A DNA stretch of 64,000 nt from Actinomycetospora straminea. GTDB taxonomy: Bacteria; Actinomycetota; Actinomycetes; Mycobacteriales; Pseudonocardiaceae. The notes under the pieces are model-generated. The model was given only the letters and a program-made list of their open reading frames with translations. It searched no databases and was not told where the DNA came from. The stretch lies in contig NZ_JAQZAN010000009.1 of NCBI RefSeq assembly GCF_028737255.1, positions 124,001 to 188,000 on the forward strand, given 5' to 3'. Positions 21,267-29,296 of this stretch are shown piece after piece (the first letter of the stretch is position 1; each line of letters begins with the position of its first letter). The translations under genes were made by a program, and so were the position numbers.

Positions 21267-22235
21267 TCAGCCGCGCACCGACGCCACGACCTCGTCGGCG
21301 GCGGCGTAGGGGTCGAGCTCGCCGGCGACGACCCGCTCCGCCAGCCCGCCCAGCGCCGCGTCGCCCGAGAGCTCGCGGATGCGCGCCCGCAGGTCGGCCA
21401 GCGCGATCGCCTCGATCTCCGCGCGCGCCCGGCGCCGGGGTCCCTCGGCGAGGCGGTCGTGGTCGGCCATCCAGGCGCGGTGGTCGTCGAGGGCGGCGAC
21501 GAGGTCGTCGATCCCCTGCCCCGCCGCGGCCACGGTGCGCACCACCGGTGGGCGCCACGAGGGGCCCGACACCTCGCGGCGGCTCAGCGACACCATGTGC
21601 TGCAGCTCGCGCACCGTGGCGTCCGCGCCGTCGCGGTCGGCCTTGTTCACCACGAACACGTCGGCGACCTCGAGGATCCCCGCCTTGGCCGCCTGGACAC
21701 CGTCACCCATCCCGGGGGCGAGGAGCACGACCGTCGTGTCGGCCAGGGCCACGACCTCGACCTCCGACTGGCCCACCCCCACCGTCTCGACCAGGATCAC
21801 GTCGCACCCGGCGGCGTCGAGCACCCTCAGTGCCTGCGGCGTCGCCGCCGCGAGCCCGCCCAGGTGCCCGCGGGTCGCCATCGACCGGATGAACACCCCC
21901 GGGTCGGTCGCGTGCTCGCCCATGCGCACCCGGTCGCCGAGCAGCGCGCCGCCGGAGAACGGCGAGCTGGGGTCGACGGCCAGCACCCCGACGCGCCGGT
22001 CGTCGGCCCGCAGCGCGCTGACCAGGGCGGACGTCGTCGTCGACTTCCCCACCCCGGGCGAGCCGGTGAGCCCGACGACCCGCGCCCGGCCGGTGTACGG
22101 GGCGAGCGCGGCCGCGAGCTCGCGCAGCGGTGTCTCGTCCCCGCCCACCCCTCCGTCCTCCACCAGGGAGATCAGGCGGGCCACCGCGCGCGGCACGCCC
22201 TCCCGCGCGTCGGTGACGAGCCGGTCCAGGTCCAC
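21267..22235 (-). CDS. meaB: MeaB-type G3E-like GTPase chaperone of acyl-CoA mutase
   Basis: 322 residues. Walker A GSPGVGKSTT, the switch segment VGVGQSEVEVV and NKADRDGA identify the MeaB/ArgK GTPase family, which gates cobalamin loading and protects B12-dependent acyl-CoA mutases from inactivation. GTG 22235 is chosen; TAACCT lies 8 nt before it and there is no Shine-Dalgarno site. It diverges from the epimerase gene, and the window also encodes an ethylmalonyl-CoA-type mutase and a cobalamin adenosyltransferase, its expected partners. Confidence 0.9.
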   Translation of the reverse strand: MDLDRLVTDAREGVPRAVARLISLVEDGGVGGDETPLRELAAALAPYTGRARVVGLTGSPGVGKSTTTSALVSALRADDRRVGVLAVDPSSPFSGGALLGDRVRMGEHATDPGVFIRSMATRGHLGGLAAATPQALRVLDAAGCDVILVETVGVGQSEVEVVALADTTVVLLAPGMGDGVQAAKAGILEVADVFVVNKADRDGADATVRELQHMVSLSRREVSGPSWRPPVVRTVAAAGQGIDDLVAALDDHRAWMADHDRLAEGPRRRARAEIEAIALADLRARIRELSGDAALGGLAERVVAGELDPYAAADEVVASVRG

Positions 22236-22243
22236 GGCGTGCG

Positions 22244-22249
22244 AGGTTA
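22244..22249 (-). promoter_or_regulatory. meaB -10 element
   Basis: TAACCT on the minus strand, 8 nt before GTG 22235, in a 115-bp region shared with the divergent epimerase gene. Confidence 0.45.
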
Positions 22250-22337
22250 CCGAGCGGTGGGCCCACGGCCGGGCCGAGACTGCAAGATATCCCAAGCGTG
22301 CGCTGCGTCACGGGACGAATACTTCGATTCAGACCGT

Positions 22338-22343
22338 TACCCT
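22338..22343 (+). promoter_or_regulatory. mce leaderless promoter -10
   Basis: TACCCT lies 7 nt before the ATG and no ribosome site is present, indicating a leaderless transcript. Confidence 0.5.
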
Positions 22344-22350
22344 GCCCGCC

Positions 22351-22818
22351 ATGGCATCCGACGGGGCAGGCCGGCTGGCCGGCAGCGGCATCACCACCAT
22401 CGACCACGTGGGGATCGCGGTGCCCGACCTCGACGCGGCGATTGCGTGGTACGCCGAGAACCTCGGCCTGGTGGCCACCCACCAGGAGACCAACGACGAG
22501 CAGGGCGTGCGCGAGGCGATGCTGCACGCGCCCGGTGACGACGCCGGCCCCGCGGTGCAGCTGCTGGCGCCGCTGTCGGAGTCGTCGACGATCGCGAAGT
22601 TCATCGACCGGAACGGCCCCGGCCTGCAGCAGGTGGCCTACCGGGTCACCGACGTCGAGGCCAGCGCGGAGGCCCTGCGCGCCCAGGGCCTGCGGCTGCT
22701 CTACGACGCCCCGCGGCGGGGCACCGCGGGGTCGCGCGTGAACTTCGTGCACCCCAAGGACGCCGGTGGGGTGCTCGTCGAGCTCGTCGAGCCCGCCACG
22801 GAGCACGAATCCCACTAG
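22351..22818 (+). CDS. mce: Methylmalonyl/ethylmalonyl-CoA epimerase
   Basis: 155-residue vicinal-oxygen-chelate protein of two beta-alpha-beta-beta-beta modules. Metal ligands are visible: His in TIDHVGIAVPDL, Gln in GLQQVAYRV, and the terminal Glu in GVLVELVEP; the general-base Glu lies in the segments between. It epimerises the alpha carbon of methylmalonyl- or ethylmalonyl-CoA for the mutase. Start ATG 22351, leaderless. ccr follows 84 bp downstream on the same strand, and meaB diverges, a clear ethylmalonyl-CoA grouping. Confidence 0.93.
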   Translation: MASDGAGRLAGSGITTIDHVGIAVPDLDAAIAWYAENLGLVATHQETNDEQGVREAMLHAPGDDAGPAVQLLAPLSESSTIAKFIDRNGPGLQQVAYRVTDVEASAEALRAQGLRLLYDAPRRGTAGSRVNFVHPKDAGGVLVELVEPATEHESH

Positions 22819-22902
22819 TCGGTCGACACCGTCACACCCCGGTCCCCGCGGCCGTTACCGGTCGGTAGCCTCGCGCCACCGCACCAGACCCGGAGGCAAG
22901 AA

Positions 22903-24234
22903 GTGCAGGACATCCGCGACGCCATCCTCGCCGACGACACCGCCGCCCTGGCCGGGCTCTCGGTCCCCGAGTCGTACAAGGGGATCACCGTGCACGCCGA
23001 CGAGGCCGACATGTTCGAGGGGATGGCCTCGCGGGAGAAGGACCCGCGCAAGTCGCTGCACCTCGACGACGTCGCCACCCCGGAGGTGGCACCGGGCGAG
23101 GCGCTGGTGGCCGTCATGGCCAGCGCCATCAACTACAACACCGTCTGGACCTCGATCTTCGAGCCGGTCTCGACGTTCAGCTTCCTCAAGCGCTACGGCA
23201 GGATCTCGCCGCTGGCCAAGCGCCACGACCTGCCCTACCACGTGGTCGGCTCCGACCTCGCCGGCGTCGTGCTCAAGACCGGCGAGGGCGTGCACGCCTG
23301 GAAGCCCGGCGACAAGGTCGTCGCGCACTGCCTGTCAGTGGAGCTCGAGGCCCCCGAGGGCCACGACGACACGATGATGGACCCCGAGCAGCGCATCTGG
23401 GGCTTCGAGACCAACTTCGGTGGCCTCGCCGAACTGGCCCTGGTCAAGACCAACCAGCTCATGCCCAAGCCGGACCACCTGACCTGGGAGGAGGCCGCCT
23501 CCCCCGGGCTGGTCAACTCCACGGCCTACCGCCAGCTGGTCTCCCCGCACGGCGCGAACATGACCCAGGGCGACGTCGTGCTCATCTGGGGCGCCTCGGG
23601 CGGCCTCGGCTCGTACGCCACGCAGTTCGCCCTCAACGGCGGCGCGACCCCGGTCTGCGTCGTCTCCAGCCCCGAGAAGGCCGAGATCTGCCGGAAGATG
23701 GGCGCCGACCTGATCATCGACCGCTCGGAGGAGGGCTACAAGTTCTGGTCCGACCCCGAGACGCAGGACCCGCGCGAGTGGAAGCGGTTCGGCCAGCGCA
23801 TCCGTGAGCTGACCGGCGGCGACGACCCGGACATCGTCTTCGAGCACCCCGGCCGCGAGACCTTCGGCGCGAGCGTCTACGTCGCCAGGCGCGGCGGCAC
23901 GATCGTCACCTGCGCGTCGACCTCGGGCTTCATGCACCAGTACGACAACCGCTACCTGTGGATGAACCTCAAGCGGATCATCGGGTCGCACTTCGCCAAC
24001 TACAAGGAGGCCTACCTGGCCAACCGCCTCGTGGCGAAGGGCCAGATCCACCCGACCGTGTCGCGCGTCTACCCGCTGCACGAGACCGGCGAGGCCGCCA
24101 ACGACGTGCACCACAACAGCCACCAGGGCAAGGTCGGCGTCCTGTGCCTCGCGCCCGAGGAGGGCCTCGGCGTCACGGACACGGCCAAGCGCGAGCAGCA
24201 CCTGGACGGCATCAACCGCTTCCGCGGGGTGTGA
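22903..24234 (+). CDS. ccr: Crotonyl-CoA carboxylase/reductase
   Basis: 443 residues, the family length. Converts crotonyl-CoA, CO2 and NADPH to (2S)-ethylmalonyl-CoA, the signature reaction of the ethylmalonyl-CoA pathway and a source of polyketide extender units. MDR fold: N-terminal segment with INYNTVW near residue 75, nucleotide-binding GASGGLGSYATQFAL near 228-242, and HHNSHQGKVGVL near the C-terminus. GTG 22903 has GGAGG 6 nt upstream. A strong hairpin follows the gene. Distinguished from ordinary quinone reductases by length and by the conserved FxxxxRxxGGxIVTCASTSG end. Confidence 0.95.
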   Translation: MQDIRDAILADDTAALAGLSVPESYKGITVHADEADMFEGMASREKDPRKSLHLDDVATPEVAPGEALVAVMASAINYNTVWTSIFEPVSTFSFLKRYGRISPLAKRHDLPYHVVGSDLAGVVLKTGEGVHAWKPGDKVVAHCLSVELEAPEGHDDTMMDPEQRIWGFETNFGGLAELALVKTNQLMPKPDHLTWEEAASPGLVNSTAYRQLVSPHGANMTQGDVVLIWGASGGLGSYATQFALNGGATPVCVVSSPEKAEICRKMGADLIIDRSEEGYKFWSDPETQDPREWKRFGQRIRELTGGDDPDIVFEHPGRETFGASVYVARRGGTIVTCASTSGFMHQYDNRYLWMNLKRIIGSHFANYKEAYLANRLVAKGQIHPTVSRVYPLHETGEAANDVHHNSHQGKVGVLCLAPEEGLGVTDTAKREQHLDGINRFRGV

Positions 24235-24263
24235 GTGACGCCCTCCGCGACCCCGGCGTGTCG

Positions 24264-24300
24264 CACGGACGGGTGGCCGCGTGTCGGTCACCCGTCCGTG
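24264..24300 (+). terminator. Terminator-like hairpin after ccr
   Basis: Perfect 12-bp arms CACGGACGGGTG and CACCCGTCCGTG around a 13-nt loop, 30 bp after the ccr stop and before the promoter of the next gene. No T tract, as common in high-GC actinobacteria. Confidence 0.7.
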
Positions 24301-24321
24301 GTTGGCCCCCGGTCCCGCCGG

Positions 24322-24327
24322 TACCGT
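24322..24327 (+). promoter_or_regulatory. Leaderless promoter -10 of the DivIVA-like gene
   Basis: TACCGT lies 7 nt before ATG 24335 with no ribosome site. Confidence 0.45.
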
Positions 24328-24334
24328 GAGCCGC

Positions 24335-25588
24335 ATGCCCTCTGACGAGCACGAACTGTTGCCGCTGGGGACCGGCTTCGACGTCGTGCGCCGCGGTTAC
24401 GACCGCGGTCAGGTCGAGGAGCACCTCGACCGCGTCGAGGCGGACCTGCGCATCCTCACGGCCGACCGGGACGCCGCCGTGCACCAGGCGACCGAGCTCG
24501 CCCGGGCGCTCGACCACCACCGGGCGCACGTCGAGGACCTCCGCGCCCAGGTCGACCGGCTGTCCGCGCCGCCGGACACCATGGAGGGGCTCTCCGAGCG
24601 CCTCCAGCGGATGCTGAGGCTGGCGCAGGACGAGACGCGCGCGATGCGCGAGGAGGCCGCGGAGGCGGCCCGCCGGGTCCGTGAGGACGCCGACGAGTAC
24701 GCCCGCCGCACCCGCCACAGCGCCGACGAGTACGGCCGCCGCACCGTCGAGCAGGCCGACGAGCACGCCCGCGCGACGGTCGCCGACGCCGAGGAGCGCG
24801 CCCGCCGCACGGTCGAGCAGGCCGAGGAGCAGGCCCGCGCCACGCTCGACGAGGCCCACCGCCAGGCCCGCGAGGTCCACGAGCAGGCCGAGGCCCAGGC
24901 CGCGGAGGCCCGCACCCGCTACGACGGCGGGATCGCCGACAACGAGCAGCGGCGCCGCGACATGGAGGACGAGCACCGGGGCGTGATGGAGGGGGCGCGC
25001 GCCGAGGCCGCCCGCCTGCGCCAGGAGTCCGAGCGCGAGCGCGACCGGCTCGACGCCGAGGGCCGCGCGACCCGTGAGCAGGTCGAGCACGACTTCGCGG
25101 TCGCGATGGCGGCGCGTCGGCGCGAGGCCATGCGCCAGCTCGAGGCCGAGGAGCACGCCTCGAAGGAGCGCGCCGAGAAGCACGTCCACGACGCGGCCGA
25201 GGAGGCCCGCCGTCGCCTGCGCGAGGCCGACGCCGAGGTCGCCGAGCTGCGGCGCCTGCGCGACCGCGTCGGCCAGCAGCTCGCCACCCTGCGGGCGGCG
25301 CTGGGCGCGCTGCCCGCGATGGACGCGTTCCCCGACGAGGGCAGCGGCACCGGCGGCCCCGACGGCCGACCCGTCCTCCCCGAGCCGCCCGCCGCGGGCG
25401 CACCCGCGACCGGGCCCCGGCCCGCGGGTCCCCAGGACGCCGAGCGCGTCGGCGGGGGCACCGGCGGCAACGGGAACGGCAGCCACGGGGCCGGCGGGTC
25501 GGGCGGGGCCGGCGGGACCACCGGTTCCACCGGCGGCCTCGGCGGCGCGGCCGCGCCCGAGCAGCGCAGCGCCGCCCCCACGCGCTAG
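24335..25588 (+). CDS. DivIVA-like coiled-coil protein
   Basis: 417 residues. The N-terminus GTGFDVVRRGYDRGQVEEHLDRVEADL resembles the lipid-binding DivIVA domain. Residues about 35-325 are highly charged heptad-rich coiled coil with repeated pieces such as EEQARATLDEAHRQAREVHEQ, and the last 85 residues are a Gly/Pro/Ser-rich tail that looks disordered. Probably a cytoskeletal or cell-envelope scaffold; partner unknown. It ends 10 bp from the convergent small zinc-binding gene. Calling it DivIVA itself would be wrong, as no wag31 neighbours are present. Confidence 0.8.
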   Translation: MPSDEHELLPLGTGFDVVRRGYDRGQVEEHLDRVEADLRILTADRDAAVHQATELARALDHHRAHVEDLRAQVDRLSAPPDTMEGLSERLQRMLRLAQDETRAMREEAAEAARRVREDADEYARRTRHSADEYGRRTVEQADEHARATVADAEERARRTVEQAEEQARATLDEAHRQAREVHEQAEAQAAEARTRYDGGIADNEQRRRDMEDEHRGVMEGARAEAARLRQESERERDRLDAEGRATREQVEHDFAVAMAARRREAMRQLEAEEHASKERAEKHVHDAAEEARRRLREADAEVAELRRLRDRVGQQLATLRAALGALPAMDAFPDEGSGTGGPDGRPVLPEPPAAGAPATGPRPAGPQDAERVGGGTGGNGNGSHGAGGSGGAGGTTGSTGGLGGAAAPEQRSAAPTR

Positions 25589-25598
25589 GAGCGGCCCG

Positions 25599-25871
25599 TC
25601 ACGAGCGGCGGGCCCGGCGCCAGCACCCCGTGTGCCAGTGCCGCCGCTCGACGGTGCCCTCCGGCTCGTCGGCGGGCCAGGCCACGACGTGCGGCGTGCC
25701 GGGCGGGATGTCCTGGTGGCAGCCCGGGCAGACGTAGGTCTTCGTCGCCGCCGTCCCGCTGACCGAGCGCACGGTCCAGCCGTCCTCGTCGCGCACCCAG
25801 CCGCCCCGCAGCGGCGGGGACGCCGGTGCGGGGCGGGCGGAGCGCGGAGGACGCCGGGAGCGGCGGGGCAC
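25599..25871 (-). CDS. Small conserved protein with CPGC...HWH...C zinc-site motif
   Basis: 90 residues from GTG 25871, two bases after the stop of the 3-hydroxyacyl-CoA dehydrogenase gene, so translationally coupled. A basic Arg/Pro-rich N-terminus is followed by TYVCPGCHQDIPPGTPHVVAW and RHWHTGCW, a likely treble-clef-like zinc site. Such small proteins are conserved across actinobacteria, sometimes labelled ATP/GTP-binding without evidence. Function unknown. Much longer open frame upstream is a shadow of the next two genes. Confidence 0.75.
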   Translation of the reverse strand: MPRRSRRPPRSARPAPASPPLRGGWVRDEDGWTVRSVSGTAATKTYVCPGCHQDIPPGTPHVVAWPADEPEGTVERRHWHTGCWRRARRS

Positions 25872-25873
25872 GC

Positions 25874-27658
25874 CTACTTCTTCTGGTAGTCCCGGAAGCC
25901 CTGGCCGGTCTTGCGGCCGAGACGTCCCGCGGTCACCAGGTGCTCGAGCAGGGGCGCCGGCGCGAAGCCCGGGACGCGGAACTCCTGGTAGAGCGAGCGC
26001 TCGATGGCGAGCGACACGTCCAGGCCCACGACGTCGAGCAGCGCGAACGGGCCCATGGGCAGCCCGCAGCCGTTCTTCATCGCCGAGTCGATGTCGTCGG
26101 CCGTGGCGTAGTTGGCCTCGAGCATCGCCGTCGCGTCGTTGAGGTACGGGAAGAGCAGCGCGTTGACGATGAAGCCCGCGCGGTCCCCGCAGAGCACCGG
26201 GTGCTTGCCGATCTTCGCGGTGACCGCCCGCACCGTGGCGGTGACGTCGGGCGCCGTGGTGATCGGGCTGACGATCTCGACGAGCTTCATCACCGACGCC
26301 GGGTTGAAGAAGTGCATGCCGACGACGTCGTCGGGGCGCTGGGTGGCCGCCGCGCACTCCACGACCGGCAGCGACGAGGTGGTCGTCGCGAGGATCGCGC
26401 CGGGCTTGACGACGTCGTCGAGCGCGCCGAACACGGCCTGCTTGACCTCGAGGTCCTCGGCGACGGCCTCGACGACGAGGTCGCAGCCGGCGAGGTCGTC
26501 GAAGCTCGTGGTCGGGCGGACCCGCGCCAGCGTCTGGTCGCGCGCCTCCTCGGACAGCTTGCCCTTGACGACGGCCTTCTCCAGCGACTTCCGGATGCCG
26601 GCGACCACGCCCTCGCCCTTGGCCTCGGTGCGCGCGCGGACGACGACGTCGTAGCCGGACTTCGCGAAGACCTCGGCGATGCCCGTGGCCATCGTGCCCG
26701 TGCCGACGACGCCGACGGTCTGCACCGGGCGCTGCCCGTCGCCCTCCTCGCCCGGGGGCGGCGGGGTCAGGTTGTCGGCGACGACCTCGGGCGAGCCGGG
26801 GGCGGCGTAGGTGTAGAAGCCGCGCCCGGACTTCCGACCCAGCAGCCCGGCGGTGATCATCTGCTTGAGGATCGGCGCCGGCGCGTGCCGCTGGTTGCGC
26901 GACTGCCGGTACATCGTGTCGAGGATCTCGTAGGCCGTGTCGAGGCCGATGAGGTCCATCAGCGCCAGCGGGCCCATGGGGTAGCCGCAGCCGTAGCGCA
27001 TGGCGGCGTCGAGGTCCTCGCGCCCGGCGTAGTGGGACTCGAACATCCCGACGGCCTGGTTGAGGTAGGTGAAGAGCAGGTTGTTGGCGATGAAGCCGGC
27101 GCGGTCGCCGCACACCACCGGGCTCTTGCCGAGCGTCACCGCGAGGTTCGTGACGTCGGCGAGCACCTCGGGGTCGGTGACCACGGTGCGCACGACCTCG
27201 ACGAGCTTCTGCACCGGCGCGGGGTTGAAGAAGTGCATGCCGACGACCTGGTGCGGGCGCTCGGTGCGCACCGACAGCTCGGTGATCGACAGCGACGAGG
27301 TGTTGGACGCGAAGATCGTCTCCGGGCCGCACACCTTGCTCAGCGCCGCGAACACCTCGGCCTTGAGCTCGAGGCGCTCGGGCACGGCCTCGACGACGAG
27401 GTCCACGTCGGCGACGTCGTCGAGGTTCGTCGTCACCTGCACCCGGCCGAGCAGGGCCTCGCGGTCGTCGGCGGCCATCTTCGAGCGGTCGACGGCGCGC
27501 TGGGTCGACGCCTCGAGGGTCTCGCGCCCGTGGGCGGCCGACGCCTCGTCGACCTCCACCGCGACGACCTCGATGCCGCCCCGGGCGAACACCTCGACGA
27601 TCCCGGCCCCCATCGTGCCGAGACCGACCACTCCGACCCGGGCGAATTCGCGCGCCAC
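25874..27658 (-). CDS. 3-hydroxyacyl-CoA (3-hydroxybutyryl-CoA) dehydrogenase, duplicated
   Basis: 594 residues made of two full dehydrogenase copies, each a Rossmann domain plus helical C-domain. Copy 1 begins VGVVGLGTMGAGIVEVFARGG; copy 2 begins VGVVGTGTMATGIAEVFAKSG near 316. Both keep the catalytic His in GMHFFNPAPV and GMHFFNPASV and the GDRAGFI(A/V)N motif. Oxidises or forms acetoacetyl-CoA/3-hydroxybutyryl-CoA with NAD(P); here it could feed crotonyl-CoA to Ccr. GTG 27658 has AGGAAGG 7-8 nt upstream. Tandem-domain forms occur in actinobacteria. Confidence 0.92.
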   Translation of the reverse strand: MAREFARVGVVGLGTMGAGIVEVFARGGIEVVAVEVDEASAAHGRETLEASTQRAVDRSKMAADDREALLGRVQVTTNLDDVADVDLVVEAVPERLELKAEVFAALSKVCGPETIFASNTSSLSITELSVRTERPHQVVGMHFFNPAPVQKLVEVVRTVVTDPEVLADVTNLAVTLGKSPVVCGDRAGFIANNLLFTYLNQAVGMFESHYAGREDLDAAMRYGCGYPMGPLALMDLIGLDTAYEILDTMYRQSRNQRHAPAPILKQMITAGLLGRKSGRGFYTYAAPGSPEVVADNLTPPPPGEEGDGQRPVQTVGVVGTGTMATGIAEVFAKSGYDVVVRARTEAKGEGVVAGIRKSLEKAVVKGKLSEEARDQTLARVRPTTSFDDLAGCDLVVEAVAEDLEVKQAVFGALDDVVKPGAILATTTSSLPVVECAAATQRPDDVVGMHFFNPASVMKLVEIVSPITTAPDVTATVRAVTAKIGKHPVLCGDRAGFIVNALLFPYLNDATAMLEANYATADDIDSAMKNGCGLPMGPFALLDVVGLDVSLAIERSLYQEFRVPGFAPAPLLEHLVTAGRLGRKTGQGFRDYQKK

Positions 27659-27718
27659 GTCGTGCCCTTCCTGCCGACGACGGTTGTCCGGCGCGATCCT
27701 GCCATGCGTGGCGGCGTC

Positions 27719-29167
27719 TCACCCGGGTCCGGCAGAGGGGTTCGTACCAGCGGGTAACTTGACCGTTCCGGTAGGTCCGGGCGCCCGACGGGCCAGGAGC
27801 AGGGCCCCGACCAGCGCCGCGAGGACGAACGCGCCCGCCGCGACCCCGTAGCCGGCGGCGATCCCGGACGGCGCGGCCGTGCGCCCCGGCAGGTCGTCGT
27901 CGGCGGCGATGACCACGGCACCGATCACCGCGATGCCGAGCGTGCCGCCGAGCTGGCGGACGGTCTGGACGACGCCGGAGGCCTGGGTGCGCTCGGTGGC
28001 GGCGACCCGCGCGAGGGCGTCGGTGGTCGTCGGGGACAGCGTGAGCCCGAGACCCACGCCGACCAGCGCCATCCCCGGCGTCTGCAGCACGTAGTCCAGG
28101 CCCGGGAGCGCGAGCAGCCACGCGACCGTGCCCACCGCGCAGAGGACCAGCCCGGTGAGCACCGGACCACGGACCCCGGCGCGGTCGTACCAGCGCCCGC
28201 CGACCTGCGCGGCGAGGGTCAGCGGCAGGATCAGCGGCAGCACCGCGAGCCCCGCGCTCATCGGGCCGAACGCCAGCAGTTCCTGCAGGTAGATCGAGCT
28301 GTAGAGCACGAGACCGAGCAGCCCGAACTGGACGAGGCCCATGACGACGGCGGCGCCGGTGAAGGCCCGGTCGGCGAACAGGCGCACGTGGATGAGCGGG
28401 TCCGGGGCGCGCAGCTGCCGCACGACGAACCACCCCGTCGCCGCGAGGCCGACCACGAGCAGGGCCAGCACCGGCGTCGAGAGGCCCAGGGCCCCGGCGC
28501 CCTGGATCGCGACCGTCGTCACCGCCAGGCCCACCACCACGAGCACGACGTCGAGGGGTCGGACGGTGGTGCCGGGGACGCGCTCGCCCGGGACCGGGGC
28601 GACCGCCACGAGCACCAGCGTCGCGATCCCGACCGGCACGTTGAGGAAGAACACCGCCCGCCAGGACACGTACTCGGTGAGCAGCCCGCCGATGAGCGGT
28701 CCGAGCGCCACGAACACCTGGCTGATGCCGGCGTAGATCGCCATGGCGCGGCCGCGCTCGCTCGGCCCGAACGCCGCGATGACGATCGACCCGGACACCG
28801 GGACCATGAGCGCCGCGCCCGCCCCCTGCAGCGTTCGGCAGGCGATGATCACCGCCTCGCCCGCGGGGCCCGCCGGCGCCAGCCCGCAGCCCACGGACGC
28901 GAGGAAGAACAGGGTCACCCCGGACCGGAACGCCCGCCGGGGGCCGAGCAGGTCGGCGGCCTTCCCGCCCAGTGCGACCAGCGCCGCGAGGGCGAGCACG
29001 TAGGCGTTGACCACCCACTGCTGGGCGGCGGGGTCCAGCGACAGCTCCCGCCCCATCGTCGGTAGCGCGACCGAGACGACGGTCTGGTCGAGCATGATCA
29101 TCGACAGCGAGCCGGTCATGGCGACCAGCACGAGCCACCGCTTCGGGTCCCCGCCGGCTGCGCTCAC
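27719..29167 (-). CDS. DHA2-type MFS drug/proton antiporter
   Basis: 482 residues with about 14 membrane helices. Motif A-like GGKAADLLGPRRAF lies after helix 2, and motif C-like GPLIGGLLTEYVSWRAVFFLNVPVG follows helix 5, both typical of the 14-helix DHA2 exporters. N-terminus SLSMIMLDQTVVSVALPTM is the family opening with the membrane-embedded Asp. Substrate unknown; drug or metabolite efflux is likely. GTG 29167 start, 129 bp after the aldehyde dehydrogenase on the same strand. Confidence 0.88.
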   Translation of the reverse strand: MSAAGGDPKRWLVLVAMTGSLSMIMLDQTVVSVALPTMGRELSLDPAAQQWVVNAYVLALAALVALGGKAADLLGPRRAFRSGVTLFFLASVGCGLAPAGPAGEAVIIACRTLQGAGAALMVPVSGSIVIAAFGPSERGRAMAIYAGISQVFVALGPLIGGLLTEYVSWRAVFFLNVPVGIATLVLVAVAPVPGERVPGTTVRPLDVVLVVVGLAVTTVAIQGAGALGLSTPVLALLVVGLAATGWFVVRQLRAPDPLIHVRLFADRAFTGAAVVMGLVQFGLLGLVLYSSIYLQELLAFGPMSAGLAVLPLILPLTLAAQVGGRWYDRAGVRGPVLTGLVLCAVGTVAWLLALPGLDYVLQTPGMALVGVGLGLTLSPTTTDALARVAATERTQASGVVQTVRQLGGTLGIAVIGAVVIAADDDLPGRTAAPSGIAAGYGVAAGAFVLAALVGALLLARRAPGPTGTVKLPAGTNPSAGPG

Positions 29168-29296
29168 CGGTCGCGCCGGTGCAGCCGGTCGACCGTCGCC
29201 GCGGCGGGGATCTCGGTCACGTGCCGAGCCTGCCCGACGCCGGTGGTGCGCCGGTAGATCGAGTCGCCCGACCGTGCGTCGGCGGAGCGTCAGCTC

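Noticed and set aside
25440-25585. Gly-rich tail resembling PE_PGRS
   Set aside because: Short, Pro/Ser/Gly mixed and attached to a coiled coil, without a PE domain.
25599-29138. 1179-codon minus-strand frame
   Set aside because: Only its last 90 codons look like protein (the zinc-motif gene); the rest is the shadow of the dehydrogenase and MFS genes.
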